DNA of 64,000 nucleotides from NCBI RefSeq assembly GCF_900109945.1, contig NZ_FOBX01000001.1, positions 558,001 to 622,000 on the forward strand. Reading direction: 5' to 3'. Of this stretch, positions 54,228 to 62,511 are shown piece after piece. The stretch is from Bradyrhizobium sp. OK095 (GTDB taxonomy: Bacteria > Pseudomonadota > Alphaproteobacteria > Rhizobiales > Xanthobacteraceae). The notes below the pieces were generated by a model that was not told the DNA's origin, searched no databases, and saw nothing but the letters and a program-made list of their open reading frames with translations. The position numbers and the translations under genes were made by a program. Each line of letters begins with the position of its first letter. Positions within the stretch are counted from its first letter, which is position 1.

Positions 54228-54247
54228 ATTTCAACGATTATCGAAAT
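54228..54247. promoter_or_regulatory. Probable ArsR operator next to the arsR start
   Basis: ATTTCAACGATTATCGAAAT has ATTTC/GAAAT outer arms and touches the arsR ATG at 54227. It overlaps the place where a -10 element would lie for the TTGACA at 54257-54262 on the minus strand, so a bound repressor would block the promoter. Binding is inferred. Confidence 0.55.
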
Positions 54248-54256
54248 ATTCGTCAT

Positions 54257-54262
54257 TGTCAA
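54257..54262 (-). promoter_or_regulatory. Candidate -35 box of the ars operon
   Basis: On the minus strand this reads TTGACA. A TAATCG or GATAAT element follows after 14-16 nt and overlaps the operator-like repeat. Confidence 0.5.
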
Positions 54263-54289
54263 TCGAGATTGGGGGCTACCCAATCTCGA
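54263..54289. terminator. Hairpin between pstS and arsR
   Basis: An 11-bp perfect stem with a GGCTA loop: CGAGATTGGG at 54264-54273 pairs with CCCAATCTCG at 54279-54288, plus a flanking T-A pair. It starts 24 nt past the pstS stop on the same strand, so it may end the pstS transcript. There is no T-run after it. Confidence 0.55.
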
Positions 54290-54312
54290 GATGACGGTCG
54301 CTCTTCGGAAGG

Positions 54313-55368
54313 TTAGCGCTTGACGCTCGCGGATGCCGAGACCGTGGGGGGCGCCTCGATGCTCTGCTGCCAGTAGCGCTCGATCTGGTCGACCAGGGCG
54401 GCCGGCAGCGGCACATAGTTGAGCGTCTCGGCCTGGGACTTTCCGCTCTCCAGCGACCAGCGCACGAAGTCGATGGCGGCGGCCGATCGGTCCTGAGATT
54501 TCGGCGCCTTCGGCATCAGCACGAAGGTCGTCGCCGTGATCGGATAGGCGTCTACGCCGGGGGCGTTGGTGAGCACGAGGTGGAAATCCTTCTCGGCTTT
54601 CCAGTCCGCGCTCGCGGCCGCTGCCTGGAACGAGGCGGCATCGGGGACGACGAAATTGCCGGCACTGTTCTGCACCACGCCGAACGAGATCCTGTCGAGC
54701 CGTTGCAGCGCGTAGGTGTATTCGAGATAGCCGATCGCGCCGGGAACGAGACTGACGAGTGAGGCGACGCCGTCATTGCCCTTGCCGCCGAGGCCAAGCG
54801 GCCACTCCACCGAGGTGCCTTCGCCGACGCTCGTCTTCCATTGCGGGCTGACTTTCGCGAGGTAGTTCGACCAGTTGAATGTCGTGCCGGAGCCGTCGAT
54901 GCGGTGAACCACGGTGATCGCAGTGTTCGGCAGCTTGATGTCGGGGTTGATCGCGCGAATGGCCGGATCGTTCCAGAATTTCAGCTTGCCGAGATAGATG
55001 TCGGCGAGCATTAGGCCGGTGAAGCGGATCTGGCCGGGCTTGATGCCGTCGATGTTGACCACCGGCACGACGCCCCCGATCACGATCGGGAATTGCATCA
55101 TGCCGAGCCTGTCCAATTCCTTGGGATCGAGCGGCATGTCGCTCGCGCCGAAGTCGACGGCTTCCTTCTTGATCAGGCCGACGCCGATGCTCGAGCCGAC
55201 GGCTTGGTAGCTGACGACGTTTCCGGTCTTCGCCTTGTAGGCGTCGATCCATTTCGCCATCACGGGCGAAACAAAGGTTGAGCCGGCTCCTTTGGTCTCG
55301 GCGGCCAGGCTTGGCGTGGCGATGAGCAGAGCGGTGAGGATGATGGGTAGCTTCATGTTTTTCTTCAT
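54313..55368 (-). CDS. pstS: Phosphate ABC binding protein PstS, unaccompanied
   Basis: A 351-residue periplasmic protein with signal peptide (LPIILTALLIATPSLAAE). ETKGAGSTFVSPVMAKWIDA, DFGASDMPLDPKEL and HRIDGSGTTFNWSNYL are the PstS phosphate-binding stretches. No pstCAB or phoU follows. It lies upstream of arsR on the same strand with a hairpin between. PstS homologues next to ars genes are often thought to favour phosphate over arsenate uptake; that role here is inferred. Confidence 0.92.
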   Translation of the reverse strand: MKKNMKLPIILTALLIATPSLAAETKGAGSTFVSPVMAKWIDAYKAKTGNVVSYQAVGSSIGVGLIKKEAVDFGASDMPLDPKELDRLGMMQFPIVIGGVVPVVNIDGIKPGQIRFTGLMLADIYLGKLKFWNDPAIRAINPDIKLPNTAITVVHRIDGSGTTFNWSNYLAKVSPQWKTSVGEGTSVEWPLGLGGKGNDGVASLVSLVPGAIGYLEYTYALQRLDRISFGVVQNSAGNFVVPDAASFQAAAASADWKAEKDFHLVLTNAPGVDAYPITATTFVLMPKAPKSQDRSAAAIDFVRWSLESGKSQAETLNYVPLPAALVDQIERYWQQSIEAPPTVSASASVKR

Positions 55369-55623
55369 GTCCGCGACGCTAACAGGCCGGGAACGAGGCC
55401 TATGTGGCCTATCTCACAAAAGCAATGGAGCGGTCCCGGGAATGCTTGGCCACCGACGACGCAGTGTCGTGGGCGTCCGTGTGCCTCAATTGTCGGAGTG
55501 CCAACGGTGCCGGCCGCCTATCCTGCGTACGCCTGGTCCACTGTTGATCTTCGTGCCCCACGTCGTTCCCGCCGCGCGGTTCCATGAGCAAGTTCGCTCT
55601 TGAAACCGCAGCTTGGTCGTGTG

Positions 55624-55640
55624 CCTATTTCCCAAATAGG
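55624..55640 (+). promoter_or_regulatory. Perfect hairpin ahead of the porin RBS
   Basis: CCTATTTCCCAAATAGG has perfect 7-bp arms around CCC and ends as the GGGGGAG RBS region of the porin gene begins. It could be an operator or an RNA hairpin near the RBS. Confidence 0.45.
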
Positions 55641-55652
55641 GGGAGACGCGGG

Positions 55653-57059
55653 TTGATACAAAGTCTGGTCTGGCGATGTCTGACAGCCGTCGTGGTTGGT
55701 AGCTATCTGCTGGCCGGCGTTCAGGCCGGCGCCCAGGAGGACAAGAAGACCGACGACGACAAGCCGGCTGATCCGGATACGGGCGAGAGCACCGTCGAGG
55801 AGAAGACGCTCGGTCTGTTGCCCAACCCACTCCAGAAATACGGAGTGAAGTTTGCGGCCACCTATATCGGAGAGGTGCTCGGCAATGCCTCAGGCGGTCT
55901 TAAGCAAGGCACGATCTACGAGGGGCGTCTGAACCTTGCCGTCGACGTCGACCTGGAGAAGCTTGCCGGACTGAACAAGCTCACGTTCCACGCCAACATG
56001 TTCCAGATCCACGGCGGAGGACTGTCACGCGACAATCTGCAAAACTTCTTTGTGGCGAGCGGGATCGAAGCCTTACCGTCGACGCGGCTCTACGAGGCTT
56101 ACTTCGAGAAGCAGTGGGGCGAGAAAAAGGTCTCCTTGAAACTTGGACAGCTCGCGGCTGACAGCGAGTTCTTCAACACCAAATATACCGATGTCTTCAC
56201 GAACGCGTCCATGGGCTGGCCGGCCATCACGTCGCTCGATCTACCGAGCGGTGGTCCGTCGCCGCCGCTGGCGGCAATGGGCGCAAGGCTGCTGGTCAAC
56301 ATCACGGATCAATTGTCCGTCCTCGGCGCGATTTTCGATGGCGATCAGGCGGGGCCCGGCCCTGGCGATCCCCAGGAACGCAATCGTTACGGCGTGAATT
56401 TTCGCGTCAACGATCCGCCCCTTCTGCTGGGCCAGATTCAATACGCCTGGAACAACAAGAAGGGTGACCCCAATCTGACAGGACAGGTCAAGTTTGGCGG
56501 CTGGCGTCACTTCGGCGCCTTTGCCGATCAGCGTTTCGCTTCTAACGGTGTATCGCTCGCAGCGCCCACAAGCAGCGGCGAGCCGTCATTGCTGTCCGGC
56601 GATATCGGAGGCTGGGCTGTCTTTGAGCAGCAGATCTATCGCGTGCCCCACAGCGACGATCGCGGTATCGGCGTGTTTGCCCGGGCCTCCGGCGCTCCGG
56701 CCGATCGCAACCTGATCGACCTCTATGCCGATGGCGGAGTCGAGTTCATCGGTCTCGATGATCATCGGCCTGACGACAAGTTCGGAATTGCTGCTGGATA
56801 CGCCCATGTGTCAAAGCGCGCACAAGCGCTCGACGCCGACTATCGGGCGCTCGTCGCACCTAACTGGCCGACACGAAGCTTCGAGGGGCTGGTTACGGCG
56901 GTCTATCAGTATCAGGTCAAGGACGGCTGGACATTGCAGCCCAACTTTCAATACATCATTCATCCCGGTGGCGGCGCGACGCTTCCGTCCGGTCCGCTCG
57001 CCGGCAAGGCGCTCCGGAATGCGTCTGTCTTTGGGCTGCGCACCACGCTGAAATTCTAG
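55653..57059 (+). CDS. OprB-type carbohydrate-selective porin
   Basis: About 468 residues from TTG 55653, chosen because AGGGGGAG lies 7 nt upstream and the start then gives a compact signal peptide (LTAVVVGSYLLAGVQAGAQ). ATG 55584 is in frame but has no RBS and a poor leader. The mature protein is a beta-barrel with alternating strands (KLTFHANMFQIHGGGLS, KVSLKLGQLAADSEFF) and ends in Phe (LRTTLKF), as outer-membrane porins do. The substrate is unknown; the family passes sugars. It overlaps the convergent Nramp gene by 4 nt. Confidence 0.88.
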   Translation: MIQSLVWRCLTAVVVGSYLLAGVQAGAQEDKKTDDDKPADPDTGESTVEEKTLGLLPNPLQKYGVKFAATYIGEVLGNASGGLKQGTIYEGRLNLAVDVDLEKLAGLNKLTFHANMFQIHGGGLSRDNLQNFFVASGIEALPSTRLYEAYFEKQWGEKKVSLKLGQLAADSEFFNTKYTDVFTNASMGWPAITSLDLPSGGPSPPLAAMGARLLVNITDQLSVLGAIFDGDQAGPGPGDPQERNRYGVNFRVNDPPLLLGQIQYAWNNKKGDPNLTGQVKFGGWRHFGAFADQRFASNGVSLAAPTSSGEPSLLSGDIGGWAVFEQQIYRVPHSDDRGIGVFARASGAPADRNLIDLYADGGVEFIGLDDHRPDDKFGIAAGYAHVSKRAQALDADYRALVAPNWPTRSFEGLVTAVYQYQVKDGWTLQPNFQYIIHPGGGATLPSGPLAGKALRNASVFGLRTTLKF

Positions 57060-58366
57060 GACGAACCCATGAACATCGTCGCGACCATGCCGACGATGCA
57101 GAAGGCCATCGCAATCGTCGAGGCCCAGCCCAACCAATAGAGCGGGCCGGTGACCACGAGTTTTCCCATCACCTTCGGCCGCCGCACGAGCAGCATCAGG
57201 ATCATCATCACCGGCGCCGCCAGCACGCCGTTGACGACCGCGCTCCAGTACAGCGCCTTGATCGGGTCGATCGGCGTGAAATTCAATCCGATGCCGCAAA
57301 GGCCGGAGAGGCCGAGCACCGTGTAGAATGCGATGGCCTCCTTGGGCTTGCGCGAGAGCCCGACCTTCCAGCGGCGGCCTTCGCCGATCGCATAGGCGGT
57401 CGAGCCGGCGAGCACGGGAATGGCAAGCAGACCAGTGCCGATAATGCCCAGCGCGAAGATCAGCTCGGCGAAGGGGCCGGCAATCGGCCTCAGCGCCTCT
57501 GCGGCCTCAGATGAGCTTTGGATATCGGTCTTGCCCTGCGCGTGCAGGGTTGCCGCCGTCGTGATGATGATCGAAAGCGCGATCAAATTCGAGAACGCCA
57601 TGCCGATCATCGTATCGAGTCGGATGCGGCGGAATTCCGCGTTCGCCGTCGAGGCTTCCTTTTTCAATGGCGTCTTCTTGGGGTCGATCCGTTGCTCCTC
57701 GGCTTCCTGCGAAGACTGCCAGACAAACAGATATGGCGAAATCGTCGTGCCGAGGATGGCGACGAGCGTGGTGAGGAATGTGGCGTTCCAGCTCACTTGA
57801 GGAATCAGCACGCCTTTCAAGGCCTCGGTCCAGGGGACCTTCACGACGGCAAGTGCGATGACATAGGCAAACAGGCTGAGCGTCAGCCATTTCAACACGG
57901 CGACGTAACGGTCGTAGTTGAAGAAAATCTGGGCCAGGACCGAGACAGCGCCGAAGACGACGACATAGACGATGCCCGGACCGCCGATCAGGACCTTGAG
58001 GGCATCCGCCATCGCGCCGAGATCAGCGGCGATGTTGATGGTGTTGGCAGCAAAAAGCAGAACCACGAGGCTCCAGACGTAGGCCGGACCGAAATTGCGG
58101 CAAACGTTGCCGGCGATCCCGTGCCCCGTTACCCGGCCGATCCGGGCCGAGATTTCCTGGATCGCGGTCATCAGCGGGTAGGTCAGCAGCATCGTCCAGC
58201 CGATGCCGAAGCCGAGCTGCGCGCCGGCCTGGCTGTAGGTGCCTATCCCTGAGGGATCGTCGTCCGAGGCGCCGGTGATCAGCCCCGGCCCCAGTGTGGA
58301 AAAGAAATTTCGAAAGCGGAAAGCGGCGCGTCTCTGCACCTTTGGTTCAAGCGCCGACGAGTCCAT
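57056..58366 (-). CDS. Nramp (SLC11)-family transporter lacking the canonical metal motif
   Basis: A 436-residue inner-membrane protein with about 11 helices. Helix 1 reads TGASDDDPSGIGTYSQAGAQ, where Mn/Fe Nramps have DPGN. Helix 6 reads GTTISPYLFVWQSSQEAEEQ, where the usual Met of the MPH motif is replaced. The missing Met, which selects soft metals, suggests another divalent substrate such as Mg2+, as in Nramp-related transporters. That is inference. It is monocistronic and convergent with the porin gene. Confidence 0.88.
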   Translation of the reverse strand: MDSSALEPKVQRRAAFRFRNFFSTLGPGLITGASDDDPSGIGTYSQAGAQLGFGIGWTMLLTYPLMTAIQEISARIGRVTGHGIAGNVCRNFGPAYVWSLVVLLFAANTINIAADLGAMADALKVLIGGPGIVYVVVFGAVSVLAQIFFNYDRYVAVLKWLTLSLFAYVIALAVVKVPWTEALKGVLIPQVSWNATFLTTLVAILGTTISPYLFVWQSSQEAEEQRIDPKKTPLKKEASTANAEFRRIRLDTMIGMAFSNLIALSIIITTAATLHAQGKTDIQSSSEAAEALRPIAGPFAELIFALGIIGTGLLAIPVLAGSTAYAIGEGRRWKVGLSRKPKEAIAFYTVLGLSGLCGIGLNFTPIDPIKALYWSAVVNGVLAAPVMMILMLLVRRPKVMGKLVVTGPLYWLGWASTIAMAFCIVGMVATMFMGSS

Positions 58367-58464
58367 CGTGATTCCTCAGATGCAGCCTTGGATCCAGCCT
58401 TGGCGTATAAGTAGGCAAAGGCACCGGGAGTTCCAAATTCGGAACGCCTTAACGGCCGGAATGC

Positions 58465-59571
58465 TCACCCGCTGCGGTCGATCGCGAAATCATCGAACAA
58501 TGGAGAACTGCCTCCGGAGCAAAGCGTCGCGAGCAGCTCGGCCGCGAGATAGCTGAACGTGATGCCATTTCCGCCATAGCCATAGGCCGCGAAAATGTTC
58601 TTCTGACCGGGCACGGTGCCGATGAGCGGCAAACCGTCCTCTGTCGTGTCGAACGCCCCCGACCAGCAATAATCGATCTTGTCGGATGATTTGGGCCAAA
58701 GCGCCCGGAGCTTGCGCCTCAGCCGTTCCCGCTTGGCTGAAGTGAGGGCCTCGCGCGCCTGCGGCTCTACCGCGGAATCGTCGTCCTCGCCGCCGAATAT
58801 GATCCGGCCGTCGGATGTGCTGCGTGCATAATTGTAGTCATGGCTCGCTTCCCAGATCAGCACGTCCTCGGGCCACAGATTTTGCGGCTGAGGTTCTGTC
58901 GCGATCGCCCAGCTCGAGGTCGGCCGCTGGATGGTTGGACGCACGATGTCGGGCATGACGTAGCCCGTGCATAGCACCACCCGGTTCGCCTCGATCTCGT
59001 GGCGACCGCCGAGGCCAACGACAACCTTGGCGCCGGCGCTGTCGAAGGCCGTCGCATCGGCTTTGCGGACCGAGGCTCCGCGCGCGATGGAGATTTTTAA
59101 AAGTCCGTGAGTGAGTTCGACCGGATCGGCATCCGCGGCGTCCGGCGACAGAATTGCACCTGCGCGAGCAATCTCGAACCTGCGGAGCAGGGAGGCGTGA
59201 TCGAGAAATACGCCGGGCAAGCCGGCACGCGTCCTCAGATCGGACTCGTCTCGTAGCGCGCTCCCGCTGTCGTCCACGGCGAGGTAAAGCGAAAGGCGAT
59301 CCCTGATGTGGCAGGGAATGCGATAGTGCCGGGCCAGCGACAACAGACCTTGCGCGGCCCGGTGGCTCGCCGTGTAGCAGCGCGCGGCACGTTCAAATCC
59401 GTAGGTTTGGATGAGCTCGGACAGCGTGCGATCGATTTCCCAGAGCAGCATCGCGGTGCTGGCGCCCGTCGAGCCATGGCCGGGCGTCTCCCGGTCGATG
59501 ACGACGACCTCGTGGCCGCGGCGGGTAAGGCTCTCGGCGACCATGGCGCCGGTGATGCCGGCTCCGATCAC
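58465..59571 (-). CDS. FAD-dependent DAO-family oxidoreductase, start uncertain
   Basis: At least 368 residues. A Rossmann GxGxxG motif (VIGAGITGAMVAESLTRRGH) starts right at the first usable codon, a GTG at 59571, and the C-terminus has the typical DGLPLIGTVPG and YGYGGNGITFSYLAAELLA. That start would remove the first beta-strand. The same frame continues upstream with plausible protein (PDDDNIDHSDLRSPTTPW, SFACDVLV) to about 59690, but no ATG, GTG or TTG occurs in frame before the stop at 59887-59889. A rare start codon (ATT at 59691 or 59610) or a lost start is likely. The DAO family oxidises amines or amino acids. Confidence 0.82.
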   Translation of the reverse strand: MIGAGITGAMVAESLTRRGHEVVVIDRETPGHGSTGASTAMLLWEIDRTLSELIQTYGFERAARCYTASHRAAQGLLSLARHYRIPCHIRDRLSLYLAVDDSGSALRDESDLRTRAGLPGVFLDHASLLRRFEIARAGAILSPDAADADPVELTHGLLKISIARGASVRKADATAFDSAGAKVVVGLGGRHEIEANRVVLCTGYVMPDIVRPTIQRPTSSWAIATEPQPQNLWPEDVLIWEASHDYNYARSTSDGRIIFGGEDDDSAVEPQAREALTSAKRERLRRKLRALWPKSSDKIDYCWSGAFDTTEDGLPLIGTVPGQKNIFAAYGYGGNGITFSYLAAELLATLCSGGSSPLFDDFAIDRSG

Positions 59572-60020
59572 CAGGACGTCGCATGCAAAGCTTCCGGCGA
59601 CGGGGCGAATGTCAGGTCCACCGCTCGTGACCCAAGGGGTCGTCGGACTCCTGAGGTCACTGTGATCGATGTTGTCGTCGTCGGGAAAAATCTCAAAGCC
59701 TCCAGCCGCCCGAGCGCGGATGCGTCGGCCAGCTAAAACGCCCTCAAACCTCGCAAAGTTCCGGCCGGAACGGCGCTCGACCTTCCCTGTGCAGCCGGCA
59801 CATCCCGGGGAGGGCCCCGCCCCAAAATTGAGCGAAATAGGCCGCGAGAGCGCAAAATCACGCCTTTTCGCGAGGGAATGGCGGCTTTATTCCCGTCTCG
59901 GATGCTTTAAGGAAGGGGCAGGATCAGGTCGCAGCTGCCCTCGGGCGGTGCTAGACCCTGATGCAGGAACAATGGGGCTGAGCCGCCAGGCACGCCCGCA
60001 AGGATGAAGGATAAGAGGCA
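59572..60020. other. Gap holding the missing start of the oxidoreductase and a promoter region
   Basis: The first about 120 nt (to about 59690) read as in-frame N-terminal protein of the oxidoreductase. From there to 60020 no gene is convincing; it should contain promoters for both divergent genes. AAGGATAAGAGG just before 60021 is the RBS region of the next gene. Confidence 0.5.
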
Positions 60021-60872
60021 ATGATCCAGACCGTTGGCATCATCGGGGCAGGGACCATGGGGAACGGCATCGCGCAGATCTGTGCGGCGGCCGGGCTTTC
60101 GGTCGTGATGGTCGACATCTCCGATGCGGCCGTGAGCCGCGGTGTCGCCACCGTCGGCGGCAGCCTTGAGCGCCTGGTCAAGAAAGAGAAGATGTCGGCG
60201 GCCGACCGCGACGCCACGCTCAAGCGCATCACCGGTACGACTGACCGCGCCAAGCTCGTCGATTGCGATCTCGTCATCGAAGCCGCGACCGAGAACGAGG
60301 AGCTCAAGGTCAAGATCCTGAAGGACCTCTGTGCCACGCTGTCGCCGCGCACGCTGCTCGCGACCAACACCTCCTCGATCTCGATCACCAAGCTCGCGGC
60401 CGCAACCGATCGCCCCGATCGCTTCATTGGCATGCACTTTTTCAACCCGGTGCCGGTGATGGCGCTGCTCGAGCTGATCCGCGGCTTGCAGACCTCCGAC
60501 GACACTCACGCCAAGGCGCTCGATTTCGCCCAGCGCGTCGGCAAGGTGGCGATCACCGCCAAGAACAGCCCGGGCTTCGCCGTCAACCGCATCCTCTGCC
60601 CGATGATCAACGAGGCGATCTTCGCGCTCCAGGAAGGGATCGCGACGGCGGAAGAGATCGATGCCGGCATGAAGCTCGGCTGCAACCATCCGATCGGGCC
60701 GCTGGCGCTGGCCGACCTCGTCGGCCTCGACACCATGCTGTCGGTGATGGAGGTCTTCTATAAGGGTTTCAACGACCCCAAATACCGTCCGGCCCCCTTG
60801 CTCAGGGAAATGGTCGATGCCGGCCATCTCGGCCGCAAGACCGGGCAGGGCTTTTACACCTACGGCGCCTGA
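60021..60872 (+). CDS. hbdA: 3-hydroxybutyryl-CoA (3-hydroxyacyl-CoA) dehydrogenase
   Basis: A 283-residue NAD(P)-dependent dehydrogenase that interconverts 3-hydroxyacyl-CoA and 3-ketoacyl-CoA. The N-terminal Rossmann fold has VGIIGAGTMGNGIAQICAAA; the catalytic region has FIGMHFFNPVPVMALLELIR (His); the C-terminal domain has SPGFAVNRILCPMINEA and GLDTMLSVMEVF. Length fits the short single-domain HBD family. Roles in butyrate/PHB turnover or beta-oxidation are possible. Confidence 0.95.
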   Translation: MIQTVGIIGAGTMGNGIAQICAAAGLSVVMVDISDAAVSRGVATVGGSLERLVKKEKMSAADRDATLKRITGTTDRAKLVDCDLVIEAATENEELKVKILKDLCATLSPRTLLATNTSSISITKLAAATDRPDRFIGMHFFNPVPVMALLELIRGLQTSDDTHAKALDFAQRVGKVAITAKNSPGFAVNRILCPMINEAIFALQEGIATAEEIDAGMKLGCNHPIGPLALADLVGLDTMLSVMEVFYKGFNDPKYRPAPLLREMVDAGHLGRKTGQGFYTYGA

Positions 60873-61011
60873 TCATGGCGTTGGCGGCGGAGGCTCAGCT
60901 TCCGCCGCCCGATCCCCGCAATTTGCGCTGCGACAAAGACGCCGCGCGCAATTGGCCCGACAATGTCGAACGGGCGGCCCCGCGGGAACAATTGAACGGA
61001 AAGCGAAGGAT

Positions 61012-61476
61012 ATGTCGGATCGACTGAAGGCCGAGCGGGAAGCTGCGGCCGCGCGGCGGAACCTGCTGACCCAGGATGCAATCGAGCGCACCGGGATCAC
61101 TGAAGAGATGATCGGGGAACTCGTCACACGCTTCTATGGACGCGTGCGCGAGGATGCGCTGCTCGGTCCGGTGTTCGCGATCGTGCAGAATTGGGACGAG
61201 CATCTCGCCAAGCTCACGGATTTTTGGTCGTCGGTTGTGCTGATGAGCGGCCGCTATCACGGCTCGCCGATGCGCGCACATGTGCCGCTGAGCCTCGTGG
61301 GCGATCATTTCGACCGTTGGCTCGATCTGTTCGAACAGACGGCGCGCGAGGTTTGTCCGCCGGCGGCAGCCGCGCTGTTCATCGACCGGGCGCGTCGCAT
61401 CGCCGACAGTTTTGAGATGGCATCGGCGACTGTCGCAGGGCGCATCGCGGCGCCGCGCCACGTGCTCAGGTCCTGA
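61012..61476 (+). CDS. Group III truncated haemoglobin
   Basis: A 154-residue globin from ATG 61012 with AGCGAAGGA upstream. The segment LVTRFYGRVREDALLGPVFA starts the globin core, and TDFWSSVVLMSGRYHGSPMR, then AHVPLSLVGDHFDRWLDLFE match group III truncated globins, where the proximal His is expected. It likely binds O2 or NO. It lies 139 nt after the dehydrogenase gene on the same strand. Confidence 0.9.
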   Translation: MSDRLKAEREAAAARRNLLTQDAIERTGITEEMIGELVTRFYGRVREDALLGPVFAIVQNWDEHLAKLTDFWSSVVLMSGRYHGSPMRAHVPLSLVGDHFDRWLDLFEQTAREVCPPAAAALFIDRARRIADSFEMASATVAGRIAAPRHVLRS

Positions 61477-61633
61477 ACGCGACCGGCCTGCCCGCGAAAC
61501 GTGCAGTTGTATCGATCTGAGTTTGCGTTGCACGACCGATAGCGCGTTGCACCAATTCCAACATCATCGGTCTGGTCTGCAAAATCATCATGCTGATCGC
61601 GCGATGCGACGTTGAAATTGCGAAAACGCGTTT

Positions 61634-61647
61634 GAATGCGTTCATTC
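61634..61647. promoter_or_regulatory. Short palindrome in the Rieske/PQQ promoter region
   Basis: GAATGCGTTCATTC has perfect GAATG/CATTC arms. It lies 94 nt upstream of the Rieske gene in a 264-nt gap that also has repeated GCGTT motifs, so it may be an operator. Confidence 0.35.
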
Positions 61648-61740
61648 GCGTTCAATCAAAGCGAGCAAAGACATATTGATGCACTGCGGCGTCAATTCTT
61701 CGCCTTGTTTTCGGCAGAGTCTCAGCGCCTGCTAACGTGC

Positions 61741-62394
61741 ATGTCGAGTGCATCGTTCAACACTAAATCCTCATCCTCAGAGAATAGCGCGGAACCTGAA
61801 GCCGGCGCCTGCGCGGAGCAAACGCGGCGAACGCTTCTGCTTGGTGCGCTCGCCACCACCGCCTGCCTCGGCTGTTCCACACAGCTGCGCGCAGACGAAG
61901 ATCCGCCCGGCTCCGACATACGGCCGCAGAAGGGCGATCTGCTCGTCTTCTCCGAAGGCGAGCAGGAAGGAAAGCTCATCACCGCGGCAGATCTGCCGGC
62001 CGGCGGACCGCCGGTGCATGCCTGGCCGAAAGATCCCAAGACATCGGTCGTGCGCAGCGCCTCGCGCCTCAACGAGATCCTGATCATCCGGCTTGATCCC
62101 GCCGAGCTCGACGAACAAACCAAAGCTCGCGCTGTCGACGGCATCCTCGCCTATTCGGCGATCTGCTCGCATGCCGGCTGTCCTGTCACCGCCTGGGTGA
62201 AGAGCGATGTCGGCGACAAGGAGGTGTTTAAGTGCATGTGCCACAACTCCGAATACGATCCCCGCGCGGGCGCGCAGGTCGTGTTCGGGCCGGCGCCGCG
62301 GCGGCTCGCGGCGCTGCCGCTTGTGCTCGCCGACACCTCGCTCAGCGTCGCCGGCAACTTCATCGGAAAGGTAGGTGGCGTGCAGCCAGGGTGA
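61741..62394 (+). CDS. Tat-exported Rieske 2Fe-2S protein
   Basis: A 217-residue protein from ATG 61741. QTRRTLLLGALATTACLGC is a Tat-type signal with twin Arg. The Rieske site is CSHAGC plus CMCHNSEYD, so both Cys-x-His and Cys-x-x-His ligand pairs and both Cys for the usual disulfide are kept. It sits 117 nt ahead of the PQQ dehydrogenase on the same strand and could take or pass its electrons in the periplasm (inference). Confidence 0.88.
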   Translation: MSSASFNTKSSSSENSAEPEAGACAEQTRRTLLLGALATTACLGCSTQLRADEDPPGSDIRPQKGDLLVFSEGEQEGKLITAADLPAGGPPVHAWPKDPKTSVVRSASRLNEILIIRLDPAELDEQTKARAVDGILAYSAICSHAGCPVTAWVKSDVGDKEVFKCMCHNSEYDPRAGAQVVFGPAPRRLAALPLVLADTSLSVAGNFIGKVGGVQPG

Positions 62395-62511
62395 TGGACG
62401 GTGCGGGGTATGCCCGCGTCACGAGAGGCCGCATCCGCCGAGGGGCGGACGACGGGACGAACGACAAGAATTCACAACAAGAATTCAAACGGATGAAAAA
62501 GGGGAACGTCC

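Noticed and set aside
62468..62490. AAGAATTCA repeat ahead of the PQQ dehydrogenase
   Set aside because: Only two short copies with no symmetry; likely chance or part of the leader.
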